A stretch of 64,000 nucleotides of DNA, taken from assembly GCA_034770075.1 (NCBI GenBank), contig CM068380.1, positions 23,180,638 through 23,244,637 on the forward strand. The letters run 5' to 3'. This document shows, piece after piece, positions 1 to 10,869 of this stretch. The DNA is from Aralia elata. Taxonomy: Eukaryota > Streptophyta > Magnoliopsida > Apiales > Araliaceae. A model generated the notes under the pieces. That model searched no databases, was not told the DNA's origin, and saw nothing but the letters and a program-made list of their open reading frames with translations. The first letter of the stretch is position 1; the number at the start of each line of letters is the position of its first letter. The translations under genes and the position numbers were made by a program.

Positions 1-1067
1 CTAATCGTGCTGGGTTTATTTAATCAATATTTCTAAATCTTATCAACAAAAAAAATAATCTCAAAAATTTTAGTTGAATGAATGTAAGCAATATTCCATC
101 CAATTATGGGAAATACGTCAACAAATAGAATCTAAACTGTAGCAACGTAAAGGGCACTAAGAGTTACTACTTAAATCAAAAGACGAGCTTGAAAGCATGT
201 GGATTTTGTTCAATTATCTAGTTTAAAGCTAAAACTTCATTAGAGTTCAGACAAGCTACTTCAAGCTCGGCCTCTGTAACAGGTTGAACAAACACTGAAC
301 TCAACAACGTAATTCATTCTGAAAGTAATGATGGTGCTCTGGCACTTAAAATACCCTTCAGTTGCCACCTATCACTTAGACCTATATGGACATGCCAAAA
401 GCTTCCTAGACAACTCGTAATTGGTGGCTCGATATTGAGATGGTAAGCTCCAGCTTCCTCTGTAAATTGAGACAGTAAGAAGGTAGAGCATAATAACATG
501 AGTTAAACTCGAGCATATTAAGTAACAGCTGGGCTCACCAGCAACCTATAATGACTTGTGCAGTCGATTGTTCATCTTGAGAGCTTTTCATTTCTCAACT
601 AAAGGGAGAGTAGGTGCTATGTGACTTCGATATGCCTAACAGGCTTAAGTGCCTGAAATGTCCCTTAACTCGGGTGGCATAAAACTCCTTTAGAGTTATT
701 GGAAACTTAGACACGAAAACCTTATACTCACCAAGAGTGGTTGAAGGTCACTGGAACTGCTATGTATGTCTGAGTTCCTTTGCTCTTAGCCCCTGCCTAC
801 TTTCTTCGGATTGTTCTGACGATGTTTTTTCTTTTCTTTTTAATAGATGATACGAGGTTCTATCAGAAAAGAGCATAAATTGATGCTTTTGGACAATCAT
901 TTTAATCCATTTTCAGGATTCTGGGACATCTACCTACAGGACCAAACATGGTCAGAATGCATAAGTCAAATATACATCAACACTGCGGAGAAATGTGGGG
1001 CAGGGATTGCAATTTGCTCTTCCAAAATATAGATCGATAAAGGAAAAACCTAAGAAAATGAGAGAAC
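1..1067. other. intron or downstream DNA, no coding exon found
   Basis: I searched the minus strand here for a continuation of the R3HCC1L-like protein (basic, Gln/Arg-rich C terminus expected) and found none. Only short ORFs without recognisable composition occur. It is probably still the intron after exon 5. Confidence 0.5.
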
Positions 1068-1081
1068 AAGTAAGCCTTGAG

Positions 1082-1354
1082 CGTAATGCTAGACTGTTTA
1101 TAGGAAGTTGCTCTTCTTTTAAGCTATTGAATGATAGGATTATTTTCCTTGCTTCTTTATGAGCTTCTTCTATGGGGGCCTTTAGAGGTATCTCAGTGAC
1201 TGATTTGTGTAGATATTGGAGGGCTGTACTTTTTTAAGTGCTCTTTTTTATTTTTATTTTTTAGTCCGTTAAGGGTGGACTTCTTCTTATTCTCCCTTTT
1301 ATTATGTCCTTTCTTTTCTATTAATAAAATTTTTCTTTTATCAAAAAAAAAAAA
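1082..1354 (+). mobile_element. short retroposon (SINE or 5'-truncated LINE) with poly(A) tail
   Basis: A 14-bp perfect direct repeat, AAGTAAGCCTTGAG, occurs at 1068-1081 and again at 1355-1368. Between them is a 273-bp segment whose right end has AATAAAATTTTTC, then TC followed by 12 A. A target-site duplication of this length plus an A-tail is the signature of target-primed reverse transcription. The T-rich 3' part resembles plant L1 tails, so a 5'-truncated LINE is the more likely source. It lies in the intron after exon 5. Confidence 0.8.
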
Positions 1355-1368
1355 AAGTAAGCCTTGAG

Positions 1369-1868
1369 GAAAAAACCATAATCCATCATGGAAAACGTTT
1401 AATTACTAGAAAATCAACCAGATAAGGAAGCTAACTTAAAGTTTGACGTATAATGAAACTGAACAGGAGAGTTAAAATAATATGCTCCGAAAATAATTTA
1501 CGGCCCCTTTTCTTTTTTATTCCCATCTTTTATCATTTGCCAAAGTCTTTTCTTCATTTTCTCCACTTATTTGGGCGAGGAAAACACAAGAATTAATTCC
1601 CATCTGAACCTTGAAAGTAGAAGCTGCAGTCCCGCACCCCTCCCAACCCCAACCAAGAAAATCCAGAAAAGGGGAAGATGCCCACAGCCAACCAAAAAAT
1701 TCCTATTCAAACTCAGAGCGAGAATAATCAATTACAATTTATCTCAACTAGTATCTTGTGCTAATGGAGTCCATAACTGAAAAGGATATGTTAGGAAAAG
1801 ATGCCATAAAAGTTGCTCAAAAGTGTTTAATTAATATACATATTTTAGTGCACTAAATCAAGCATTAC
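1369..1868. other. intron sequence, nothing recognised
   Basis: AT-rich DNA between the retroposon and exon 5; no coding potential or repeat structure seen. Confidence 0.5.
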
Positions 1869-1958
1869 CTCTTGGTGGAATTGAGCTCAGAAGTATGTCA
1901 CACTCGTCAAGTACACGCACTGTAAATGGACATTTTAGGGAGTTGCATGCCTCAAGAG
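1869..1958 (-). CDS. R3HCC1L-like gene, exon 5
   Basis: 90 nt, acceptor CTATGCAG and donor GTAATG. It encodes ALEACNSLKCPFTVRVLDEC followed by DILLSSIPPR. It ends with one nucleotide of the next codon, so at least one further coding exon must exist to the left of the window. Confidence 0.8.
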
Positions 1959-4900
1959 CTGCATAGCAAGATTAATATTGTAAACATGGAATTTAGATCA
2001 AAATTGCAATTAGTCAAATACATTGTTACAAACATCAGCAAAATCTTACAAGATAACAAAGGGAAATATTTGGTACAGCTTAAATGGGTACATATGCACA
2101 CAAAATAAGCACAGATTTATGAATGACATTATTGGAAAGCATAAAGTGTAGGATTATACAAGTGAATAATGAATATGTAAGGCCAAGGGAAATAGGAGAA
2201 ATTAAATAAAGTTTAGGGACTCAATAAGAAGACTGGTTAGTATTCTTTTATCTTGGTCTCCAAGTTTGCTTTGTCCCCAATATAGCTAGTTTAGGTTGTG
2301 TTTGATAAAAATGATAATTAAGATCTGAATGATTATGATGTCTTAATAAATTAGATCATCAGAATGGTTATGAGGTCTGAATCTAAAAAACTGTTTGATA
2401 ACTTAAAAATAAGTTGTGTCTTAATGACACTATTTTACCATTTTAAAGGGTAAAATTTTATTTAATAATTTTAAATATTCAATATTCAATTTAATAAAAA
2501 TGAGTGAATAATATTGTTGAATATATTTATATAAAAAAAATTCATTAAGAGGTACCTCTTAATTATTAAGATTTCATTTTCTGTCTTACCGATTAAGAGG
2601 CATTCAGAGGTAACAAAAAAAAAAACAGTATCATGCCTCTTAACGAATAAGAGACAGTCCATTAAGAGGCAATCAGATGTAAACAAACAACACCTTAGTA
2701 GCTCATATTAGTAAGTTTTATCTAGTAGTATAAATATTAGTAGTATAAATATTAGTAGTCGCTGCAGTTTCATATTATGTTTATGATTGATGAAATAGTG
2801 AGAGAAGTTTCTCTCTCTTATCCCTCTGGCTTTATCCTTCTTTCTATCTCTCTCATAATTTCTGTCTCTATATATCTATCTACAACCAACAGCTTTGCAA
2901 TTAACAGGATTATTCTAGTTCTCCAAACCTTTATTGCTAAATTCCTCCACAATTTCTCACTAAGTTCTGCAAATTTTTGCCGTACAACAGCCTAATTCAG
3001 CCCCAACCTCCGTTGGTTTGCTTAGTTGAGCTCAAACTAGATTTGAGCATTTTGAGTTTTGACAGAATATCTGTATGTTTAACACAATCCCTACCCTTCC
3101 TTTCTTTCTTATTCTCTCTTAGTCTTTTCTTTTTTCTTTTGCAAAAACAGAAATTCTAATTTTTTAAATTTCTGTGCCTGAATAAGTAATTGAATCATCC
3201 AGTAAAAATCTAAAACTCAATTATGAAAACAATTGTTTGAACAACCAACACTAGTTTATCAGAAACCATCATAAGCTTCTCCTAAAAATCAAATACAACA
3301 TATTAGAGCCGTTGAACTTCTCTTTCTCTAGTCTACTATCATGTAAAACCCCAAAATTAAACAGCCTAAAAAGACGTGGGCTCCATTTGTTTCAATAAAA
3401 ACAAAATTTGAGAGCCCTAGCATTACTCCTTTTCTATTAGTACTGGCCTAGATGGGGATTTCTGGTTCTGATGACCTTTATGTCATGCTCCTTTCTTTTC
3501 GTTGTATTTATTTTCTTTCTTGTCAGTTATTCAATTGTGGTGATTACTGGAGGAAAGGGGTACGTACAAAAATTTTCCCCTTCACTTTAGTATTTAGGAC
3601 ACATAGTTAGAGCATTTTATATTTTTTTTTCTTGTGTCATTCATCTTAATTAACTTTAAGGGAACAACCCATGACACAAGATAAGGTGGGGATTTAACAA
3701 ACCTTCTTGGTCCAAAAATAACCACCATTCATCTGGCATACCTAACCTTAATGAAATCAAGTAGACGTTGACCCTTAGGAATTTCGAGCTCAATTAGGAC
3801 AATATCCTCCTAGAGGAAGTAAATTGTAAATTTGAATAATTCATTGGTGTCTAGGAAAGTTAAGAACAATGATTTATTTAATTAATCAATATCACGAAAG
3901 CGCGGAGTGACTCTCACTCGACTTACACTTACATAGCAAATTGGTGAGACTAAATTTTAATTTGCTGACCTTAAAGTTTAACTTGGAACAGTTAAGAGGT
4001 GTCTAGATTTTTTTAGGTTAAACATAGAATTCAGATTTTTATTTTTTTATTTTTGTGCGCCTTTCTTGGGTAGTTGCTTAAATATTTAATGATTTGTGGA
4101 AACATGGAATCTTACTTTAGTTGGGATAATTATCATAACTTTGAATGGAATCAAAAAACCTATGAAAATTTTAATGCACATCAAGTACATCAATTTTTTC
4201 CAACTTATCAACAATTGTATCATCATATACTTCTCGGTACAGCATAATCAATAAAATAACATGCAACACATTGATAAACTTGATATTAAAGAAGGTAATC
4301 AACTATACTACTCTGTTAAACATCCAAATTAATGGACAGTGGAGTATATTGTTGACATGGGTTATTTATACTAAATATATTTTGAAACGTCAGAGTTACA
4401 ATTTCCGTAACGAAAGTGAGCAATTTACTGCTCTTTGATCCTCGGGGGAACTGCATTGGGTATTCCTACCTGTTCTCCTTGCATCTGATTTTAATTATGA
4501 CAAAAAACCTATGTTGCTTTACTATATTTACATGTATTTCAGTTTGCCTTTTGGCTTGGCTGTATTTACTCTTTTTTAGCTCTTGGGAGTTTGTCCTTCG
4601 TAGCTTCCTCAAGTCTATAACTTTTACCTTCCCGTGCCTGCTGGGGGATGTTTTGGGGGTTGGGGGGAGGGTGTGAAGAGAACAGTTAAAAGTTGAGATC
4701 ACCAAAATTTGAGCAAGCTACTAAAGATTCACTGTCTTACCGTAATATACTTCGGTAAAGCAAAAATTGTTATTGTGTTGGAGAGGGGTAGAAAGACGGG
4801 GGCGGGGGTGTTAAAAGTTGAGATAACAAACGTTTGAACAAACTGCTACTAGTGAATGACAGTTGTACCAACATATACTTCTTGGAACAGCATAATGAAT

Positions 4901-7900
4901 AAAATTACATGGAACACATAAATCTATTTTATTAAAGAAAGTAAATCAACTATTTTACTCTGTTTAACATCCATAAAAATTATAAGAAGATTATTACCAA
5001 TTGATGGAGTTCTAAACACTGCAAGTGCAACTGTATCATTGACCCAGCGGATCACAACACCACGATCTTTGAAGTCATCCAACAGCTTCTCTAGGTCAGT
5101 CGTCTTAGTACTTGGCGGAAAGTCAGCTAGAATAAGAACATGCCGTGTACCATATTTTACTGAAATAATAAATAATAAAGCATTTCAGATCCTGCTTCAT
5201 GTGCTAACAAAATAACAATATATACAAATATAACACCAACAAACAGTTGACGAGAAGTTTAATCGTCATTTGCAGTCATGGTTGAGGGCAGCAGTATTCT
5301 GAAGCAATAAAGCCAATAATCAGGACAAGCCTTATGCTCTATGTTAGGCATATATTTTTGGTCCATTGTTCTTTTGTCATTTGTAGTAGTTATAAGATGC
5401 AAGAAACCCACACATGCAAAATAATACGATGAAAATAGATTTGCAAAATAATTATTAAACAAGTATCACATAAATGGCTTGAACTTCAGCAAACATTGCA
5501 CATAAATTATAAATGACATACGGTCTCTAATTTCTGCATCAGGTGACACAACTTCATCTTCTAAGTTATCAATAGCAGGCTCATCAGATTGCTGATCGCT
5601 ATACAAGCCTTTCTTCCTGTATGAAAATGTTCCCCTCCCTCGGCGCTTAGGGGTCTGAACTTTTGTATCTTTCAGTGAGAGATTTGATACACCTGGTAAG
5701 CATTGTGTGGAAAATAATTCATCTGGAGCACGATCTGCTACTGCTTCCCAGTCTGTAAATTTGCATAACATCATAGGATCAGAGATCATTAATCTTTCAA
5801 TTTTGGGGATGTAACTAATATTAAAGTGACAACACAATATTAATTGGGATGGGAAAATTCAATATAATAATCATAGTTGTTAAGGCATTAAGTCAAGGCA
5901 AGTCGGTGGCCGACCGGTTTAGCGACTAGTCGACTAGGCGCCCAACTAGTGGAACATAATGCGATGATTTACAGTATGTATTTTATATATAAATAAATAC
6001 ATATATATTATTTATTTTTCAATTCACAGGTACACTAAACATTAAAAAAAATTACCCACAAGCATCTTAAATATAATTAACACTACATTAGAGCATTACA
6101 ATTCATAGACTCAAAACATATAAACTTAATATTTATTTATCATGCATATAATATAATACTAATATAAACTATGTGCTGTAATTTACGGTATATGAAATAT
6201 ATATATATATATTATACTTACTACATTAGTAGTACACAGTTGTATAGCATTATTCTGTATGTTGAGTGCTTTGTTTGCTTACAGAGAGAGTCAAAGTCCA
6301 CTCATGAGTCAAAGTCCACAGTCATTGCCATCAACAACATTACACGTGTTGATGTGTGGTGTAATTTGTGTAGTGTAAGCCAACTAATATATGCATAAAG
6401 CCATAGACCGTTTAACTTTTACTGAGTGTTGACTAGTGACTACTGACTCTTGTAAGGAATAAGTACCTAAATTATAATATAGATTATATATGCTTTCAGA
6501 TACATGGAGAGAGTCCTGTTGCAAAACAAAACCAAAAAAATAACAGATGAAAGAAAAAATTTAGGAGATAACAGATCAAAGAGAGACGCGATCGATCGAA
6601 GATCAAGGAGAAGGACATCGGAAGAGAAGATGTACAAATGACTGAACCGTTATTTTTTTCTTCTTCTCCTCCTCTCTTTTTTTTTATAATTGATTTGGTT
6701 ATTTCTTACAATGATACAGTATGCCTTTCGTCCAAGGCGAAGCCTAGTCGTCTTGGTTCGACAACTTAGGGAACAAAGTGCTCGCCTTTAAGCCATTCAC
6801 CAAGTCGCACCCTCGACTAGTTGTTTTCACATTGCCTAGACGCTTAGTCGTCGCCTAGTCAACGACTAGGCGACAAATTGATAACCATGATAATAATAAG
6901 GCATGACGATCAAGCCATAAGTGTAAGATGCGTCTCGATACTGCAACAAATTAAATCTTAGTGCTTTATTTACTCTTGTACAGAGTTTTTACACCACTTC
7001 ACAAATATTGTAGATTATTTACCAAGAAGATGATAGATCAAATGACACATCTCCTGTTCTTTTCAATTCATAAAATAAAAGGTCTTACAATCTTTTCTAA
7101 TCTTTATCTTTTTTGTTTGCGATTAGGGGAAAAAGAACCATCTTATGGTGAAATTTTAATTATCTTGAACAATCAATTTAACCGAGAATGTATAAATAAT
7201 TTAGAAAATATTCAAGTCAGATTATTAGACGGCAATATAATTTTAGGCTTTTCATCTGAATAATAAAAATTAAAGGACTTTCTATTCTGCGATGAGAAGG
7301 TTGTCATACTATACTCTTGAAGTATCAATTACAGTTTACTGTCTAACAATTAATAATCATGAAAAATAGTACAGCATCACGATCAAGTGTGTGTCTTTTA
7401 ATACATTAAATCAACATATGACTGAAAAAACAACTCCTGATTTTCACATTTAATCTTATTTTCGTACTAAAGAACTTCCACTAAAAGAAAAATCAAGACA
7501 GAGATTAGCTAGTATTATTTAAACAACTCCAATAGTAAGCTTAACAACCTCTATGTTATGAATTATGATAAAGCCACATAACTATTATTTCCTTTTTCTC
7601 ATGACTCTTGATGATAGTAGATGTTATCATCAAATACTAATCACAAATAATTGTATCAAATAGATAGCAGAAGTGAATTTGTGACTGAATAGTGAAATTC
7701 AAAAGTTAGGACCAAGAGACCACCTGACCCCGTACATCAATAACAGTCGCAATAGTACTATCAAAACTTGCTTGAACGTGAATGGTTTCATTTCCTTTAT
7801 ATGGAGCTAGAAGAGGGAAAACGTGTCAAGAATCAACTTGGGATCATGTCTTCTTAAGACTATTCTGGATGTACAATGCAATTTCAATAGTTATATTCCA

Positions 7901-10834
7901 TTTTAGTGGGAAAATGCAGTCAAATATTTGGGGCAATATAGGTCCTATGGTTTCCGAAAAGGCTAAGCAAAGAAAAGAAGAGGTCGAGTGCAATGAGCCG
8001 TGCATTGTGGAGCGGAATTTCAAAACCCCAAATGGAACTACGTAGTCAAGTCAAGGAGCGGACTAGAAGGCTGAGGATACTCTAGATGGTAGAGATTAAG
8101 TCAGTAGGTAAGGAATAAGAACAAGGCTAAGGAATGAAAATTGAAGAATAAGAAGTAGAGCCTCTCCACCAAGCACAAAAGTTTTAAGGATAACTATAGG
8201 TTGGTGACTACCTAAGGAAACTCTGATTCAATCCGTCCTCCGCCCTCCACTGGGGCCTGGGAGGCATCCTGACCTTAACTTATAACTACCTCGCCCCCGA
8301 TTCCCTCTCGCCAACCCAATAGCAATAAAAGTGACAATGACCGATGAGATAGGGGAATGAAACATATATTGAATGGATTTAGGTAATTGAATTTCTCTTT
8401 ACCTATTCTACAGGGAATTTCATTATCATGTTTTGCTAGCGAATGTGAAAGATGATTTTCCGATTATTTCCAAAAATAAAAAACAGTTTGGAGGGAGATG
8501 ATTTTCTGATTATTTCCAAAAATAAAAAACAGTTTGGAGGGAGGGTGGGGAACAGAATCAATTCCAAACAAACATACATAATACTCCCTCTCCCCCCAAA
8601 AGTTGGCATAAGTACTAAAATTAAAAAATGTCTTCAAAAGAATGGTACAAGTACATAATTTTGTAATACAATGACATTATTACCCTCAAGGTCATATGTT
8701 GTACTACATCACATCATTATATCAAACCGCTTATCATTTATGAGGGACCCATTATTTCAATTTTCAACTTAAGGGCCATATTGGAACATAAATTATTCTC
8801 TCTCCTCTAAACTACTTTTCTTAAAGGCTAATGCTAGGGGTTTCAATTTTTTTGTAATGTCTCAAATGATGTGGCATACTAAATTAGTTGAGTACATCTC
8901 TTATGATTGGCTATGCCATAAATTACTATTTGTCTTATTCAATACCACATCATTTAAGACACATTTAAGACACATTTGAGATTAAAAAATATATATAGAC
9001 CCCTAACATTACCCTTTCTTAAAGTGTGCAAACTGCACTTGTGCCAAGTTTGGGTGGACAGAGGGAGTGTGCGCTTTAGTTATAAGTGTATTTTACCGCT
9101 TCTGTTATAAGTGTATTGAACTTCTTATGCGTATTGCAGTTCCTAAAGTCTCAAAAGATTTTATGCTTTCCCAATCCTTAAGTTTTCGGAATCTCTTCAC
9201 AACATGTGCTAGTGATCATGAAGTCGGACAGGAGGAAACTAAACCGATATAAAAATTTCATTCTTCAACCGGAAATTGAAACACCAAAAATAGAAGTACA
9301 TTTGGAACAATATTTATTAAAGAGAGAATACATACCATCATCTGAACAGCCACCACTAGGCAAACCATCACCTAATATTTTTAAAGATTCTCTACCTAGT
9401 AAAAGCAACAACAAAAATGAAAAAGAAAAAGTTACCAAGCATGAGAAAAATCAAAAGATATGAAAAAAGCTTCGTTAATTGAACTGAAATTAGCATTGAT
9501 ATACATATTGCTTGCATTCTTAGTCTAAATATATCTCAAAGTTTCTTAGCTTATAAAACAACAAACAGACTAAACTCAACACACCATCTTCCTCTGTGGA
9601 CCCATTACAAGTTGACACCTCAGTACACGAAACTCGAACTTCCTCCAATCCATTCACAATATTTACATCACTGAAATGAGTAAAAGCATCACAAACCAAA
9701 AAACTCAAGAAATTAATAACCTTTCCTCATAGGCAGCCAAGACAATGTAAGAAAGCAAAAGGATTTTTAAAATAAAAATAAAAATTCCCAAACTGTCATT
9801 ATAGGTAACATCAATTCGCTTATAACAATCTCAACACTTCAATTTCTTACCATGTCCTTAAATTTATTGGGACAAAATGCAAGTAAACAGCACTTTCCTC
9901 AAATGGGTAAACCGAGGAAAACCAAAAACAAAGAGATAAACAGCAGTTCCTCATATGGGTCATCTATAAAAATGTAAGTAATCAAAAAACTAAAAAGACA
10001 AACACTCAATCTCCCATAATTTTCTTTCCATTTCCTCAACAACAAAAAAAAGGAACCAAACATAGCATATGTTACGAAATGGAACCCATGTTGCCAGCAG
10101 TGTCACTTCATTTTGTTATATTTTTCATTTCCAGTAGTTCCCACGTGTACAGTGGTCTAGACTGGGTCTAGACTTTTACCGCTTAATTTTGATGCATCAG
10201 ATGTATGTTTCCCCCACTCTAAAAAGGGGAATTGAAGCCAGTTGAGGCATGTGAAGAATGAAACATTTATTTGCTTTTCTTTTTCTCTCTCTAGTTAATC
10301 TTTGCATCTGAAATTTCCTCCTCTTCTTATCTTTATAATAAATAAAATATAAAATAAACCAAAAGATTGTCCAAACCTAACAGCATAACTACTAAACCAA
10401 ATAATTAACAGCACTTCCTCGGCATAAAATCTAAGTAATCAAAAAAACTAAACATAAAAACACTCAATTTCACATAATTTTCGTTCCATGTTCCCAATTT
10501 TCTTAGGAATATACAAGACTAAACCAATAAAAAAAATCAAAAGGGAAGAAAAGGGGTATCACTGTTGAGGCGAAAAAGAGTGATCAGATCTCTGTTGGAT
10601 GAGTAGCGCACGAGATTGAGCCTCGTCGGCTTTGAGGGAGAAGCCTTTTGTGGAGTAGAGTTTGGCCAAGTCAAAGAGAGCCGCGGACAGTTTCAGGAGG
10701 TCCGATTGAGACGAATTTTTTTGGGTTTGGAGGTTTGAAACGATTGATTCGAGGAGAGAGATGGCTTTGTCAGTGTCTCCTTCATGGACAAGATCTTCCA
10801 CCGATTCACTCCAGTTGGTTTCTTCACTGTCCAT
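1869..10834 (-). CDS. R3HCC1L-like protein gene, 5' part, five exons (partial)
   Basis: Seen: five minus-strand blocks (10563-10834, 9585-9670, 5522-5752, 4998-5159, 1869-1958) join through GT-AG introns with matching phase and give about 280 residues without a stop. Residues 1-90 are helical and TPR-like (repeated Leu/Ala, AISLLESIV, LAKLY). The middle is acidic with a basic patch, KRRGRGTFSYRKKGLYSD. The last two exons give a compact alpha/beta segment starting TRHVLILADFPPSTKTTDL with the run FKDRGVVIRWVNDTVALAVF. Known: I recognise this as the RRM-like part of R3HCC1/R3HCC1L-family proteins, RNA-linked but of poorly defined role; the human relative is annotated as a possible exon-junction-complex partner. 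Inferred: the C-terminal exon lies left of position 1, because none was found in 1-1868. The start at 10834 was preferred over an in-frame ATG at 10885 that lies in an inserted transposon. Introns are long (0.9, 3.8, 0.36 and 3.0 kb) and full of MITEs. Confidence 0.8.
2294..2694. mobile_element. MITE, hAT-like, in intron 4
   Basis: The ends are imperfect terminal inverted repeats: left GGTTGTGTTTGATAA and right, reverse-complemented, GGTGTTGTTTGTTTA. The interior carries several copies of TTAAGAGG(C/T) in both orientations (about 2548-2670), typical of a common plant hAT-like MITE type with TCTTAAT/ATTAAGA subterminal motifs. No clean 8-bp target duplication could be found. Confidence 0.6.
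2695..4193. other. intron 4, no feature recognised
   Basis: AT-rich intron DNA with pyrimidine-rich runs (about 2805-2880 and 3090-3145). Short ORFs have no recognisable content. Confidence 0.45.
4194..4980 (+). repeat. imperfect internal duplication in intron 4
   Basis: About 130 bp beginning with a CAACATATACTTCTTGG-like string and ending near TCTGTTAAACATCC is present at roughly 4194-4330 and again at 4846-4980. A shorter related piece (AAAAGTTGAGAT, then TATACTTC) occurs near 4686-4765 and 4812-4880. Copies are clearly diverged. It looks like old local duplication rather than a transposon, as no terminal repeats were seen. Confidence 0.55.
4998..5159 (-). CDS. R3HCC1L-like gene, exon 4 (RRM-like domain)
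   Basis: 162 nt, acceptor TTTCAG and donor GTAATA. It encodes HVLILADFPPSTKTTDLEKL and the following strand VIRWVNDTVALAVFRTPSI. This is the most conserved-looking block and the main basis for the family call. Confidence 0.85.
5522..5752 (-). CDS. R3HCC1L-like gene, exon 3
   Basis: 231 nt, acceptor TTTACAG and donor GTATGT. It encodes WEAVADRAPDELFSTQCLPG, then the basic KRRGRGTFSYRKKGLYSD patch, then an acidic tail. The Gly/Phe/Tyr spacing of the patch recalls exon-junction-complex-binding motifs, but this is only a resemblance. Confidence 0.8.
5872..6889. mobile_element. non-autonomous hAT-like DNA transposon, 1018 bp, in intron 2
   Basis: An 8-bp target-site duplication ATAATAAT is seen at 5864-5871 and 6890-6897. 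The ends are inverted: left CATAGTTGTTA, right (reverse-complemented) CATGGTTATCA. Subterminal GACTAGTCG, CTAGGCGCC and CGACTAGGCGAC motifs lie inverted at both ends (about 5930-5945 and 6780-6872). An 8-bp duplication and short CA-starting inverted repeats fit the hAT superfamily. No transposase reading frame is present. Confidence 0.75.
6890..8450. other. intron 2 sequence, nothing recognised
   Basis: No exon of the R3HCC1L-like gene is needed here because exons 2 and 3 already join in phase. Reading frames at about 6961-7263 and 7782-8045 (plus strand) have no family resemblance. Confidence 0.45.
8451..8542 (+). repeat. two-copy 46-bp tandem duplication
   Basis: Units 8451-8496 and 8497-8542 differ at one position (a C/T within GATTTT[C/T][C]GAT). 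It ends just before the Stowaway MITE. Confidence 0.9.
8584..9067. mobile_element. Stowaway (Tc1/mariner-type) MITE, split by a second MITE
   Basis: The left end CTCCCTCTCCCCCCAAAAGT follows a TA dinucleotide. The right end, reverse-complemented, reads CTCCCTCTGTCCACCCAAAC. These match the well-known CTCCCTCCGTCC-type Stowaway termini with TA target choice; the right TA has become TG. Subtracting the nested element and its TSD leaves roughly 290 bp, a usual Stowaway length. It lies in intron 2. Confidence 0.75.
8826..9014. mobile_element. Mutator-type MITE nested in the Stowaway MITE
   Basis: A 9-bp duplication TTTCTTAAA flanks it at 8817-8825 and 9015-9023. The termini are inverted repeats: left GGCTAATGCTAGGGG, right (reverse-complemented) GGGTAATGTTAGGGG, followed on both sides by TCTCAAATGATGTGG-like sequence. 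Nine-base duplications point to the Mutator superfamily. No coding capacity. Confidence 0.8.
9068..9584. other. intron 2 near exon 2, nothing recognised
   Basis: A plus-strand frame at 9206-9463 is Lys/Glu/Pro-rich but has no recognisable family, and lies inside the intron of the opposite-strand gene. Confidence 0.4.
9585..9670 (-). CDS. R3HCC1L-like gene, exon 2
   Basis: The acceptor TTTCAG lies just right of 9670 and the donor GTGTGT just left of 9585. The 86 nt fit phase 2 to phase 1 exactly: CA from exon 1 plus T gives His, and the final G plus AC of exon 3 gives Asp. It encodes an acidic, low-complexity linker (GLEEVRVSCTEVSTCNGSTE). Confidence 0.7.
9671..10562. other. intron 1, nothing recognised
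   Basis: AT-rich intron between exon 2 and exon 1, with no element ends or coding sequence recognised. Confidence 0.5.
10563..10834 (-). CDS. R3HCC1L-like gene, exon 1
   Basis: 90 codons plus 2 nt, beginning MDSEETNWSESVEDLVHEG and ending at a GT donor after ...SFSPQ-CA. It has a TPR-like helical composition. Translation could also begin at 10885, adding 17 residues of which the first few come from the transposon terminus at 10870 onward. Confidence 0.75.
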
Positions 10835-10869
10835 CAGTTTTGGAGTCTCGGAAGGAGCTGCAAAAATAG

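Noticed and set aside
314..499. Minus-strand frame at the left edge as the missing last exon of the R3HCC1L-like gene
   Set aside because: Its text does not fit the expected basic Gln/Arg-rich C terminus, and the phase and acceptor do not match exon 5.
7782..8045. 87-codon plus-strand frame as an exon
   Set aside because: Lies in an intron of the opposite-strand gene, with no family resemblance or splice context.
9206..9463. Lys/Glu-rich plus-strand frame as a small gene
   Set aside because: Low-complexity composition from A-rich intron DNA; no start context or relative recognised.
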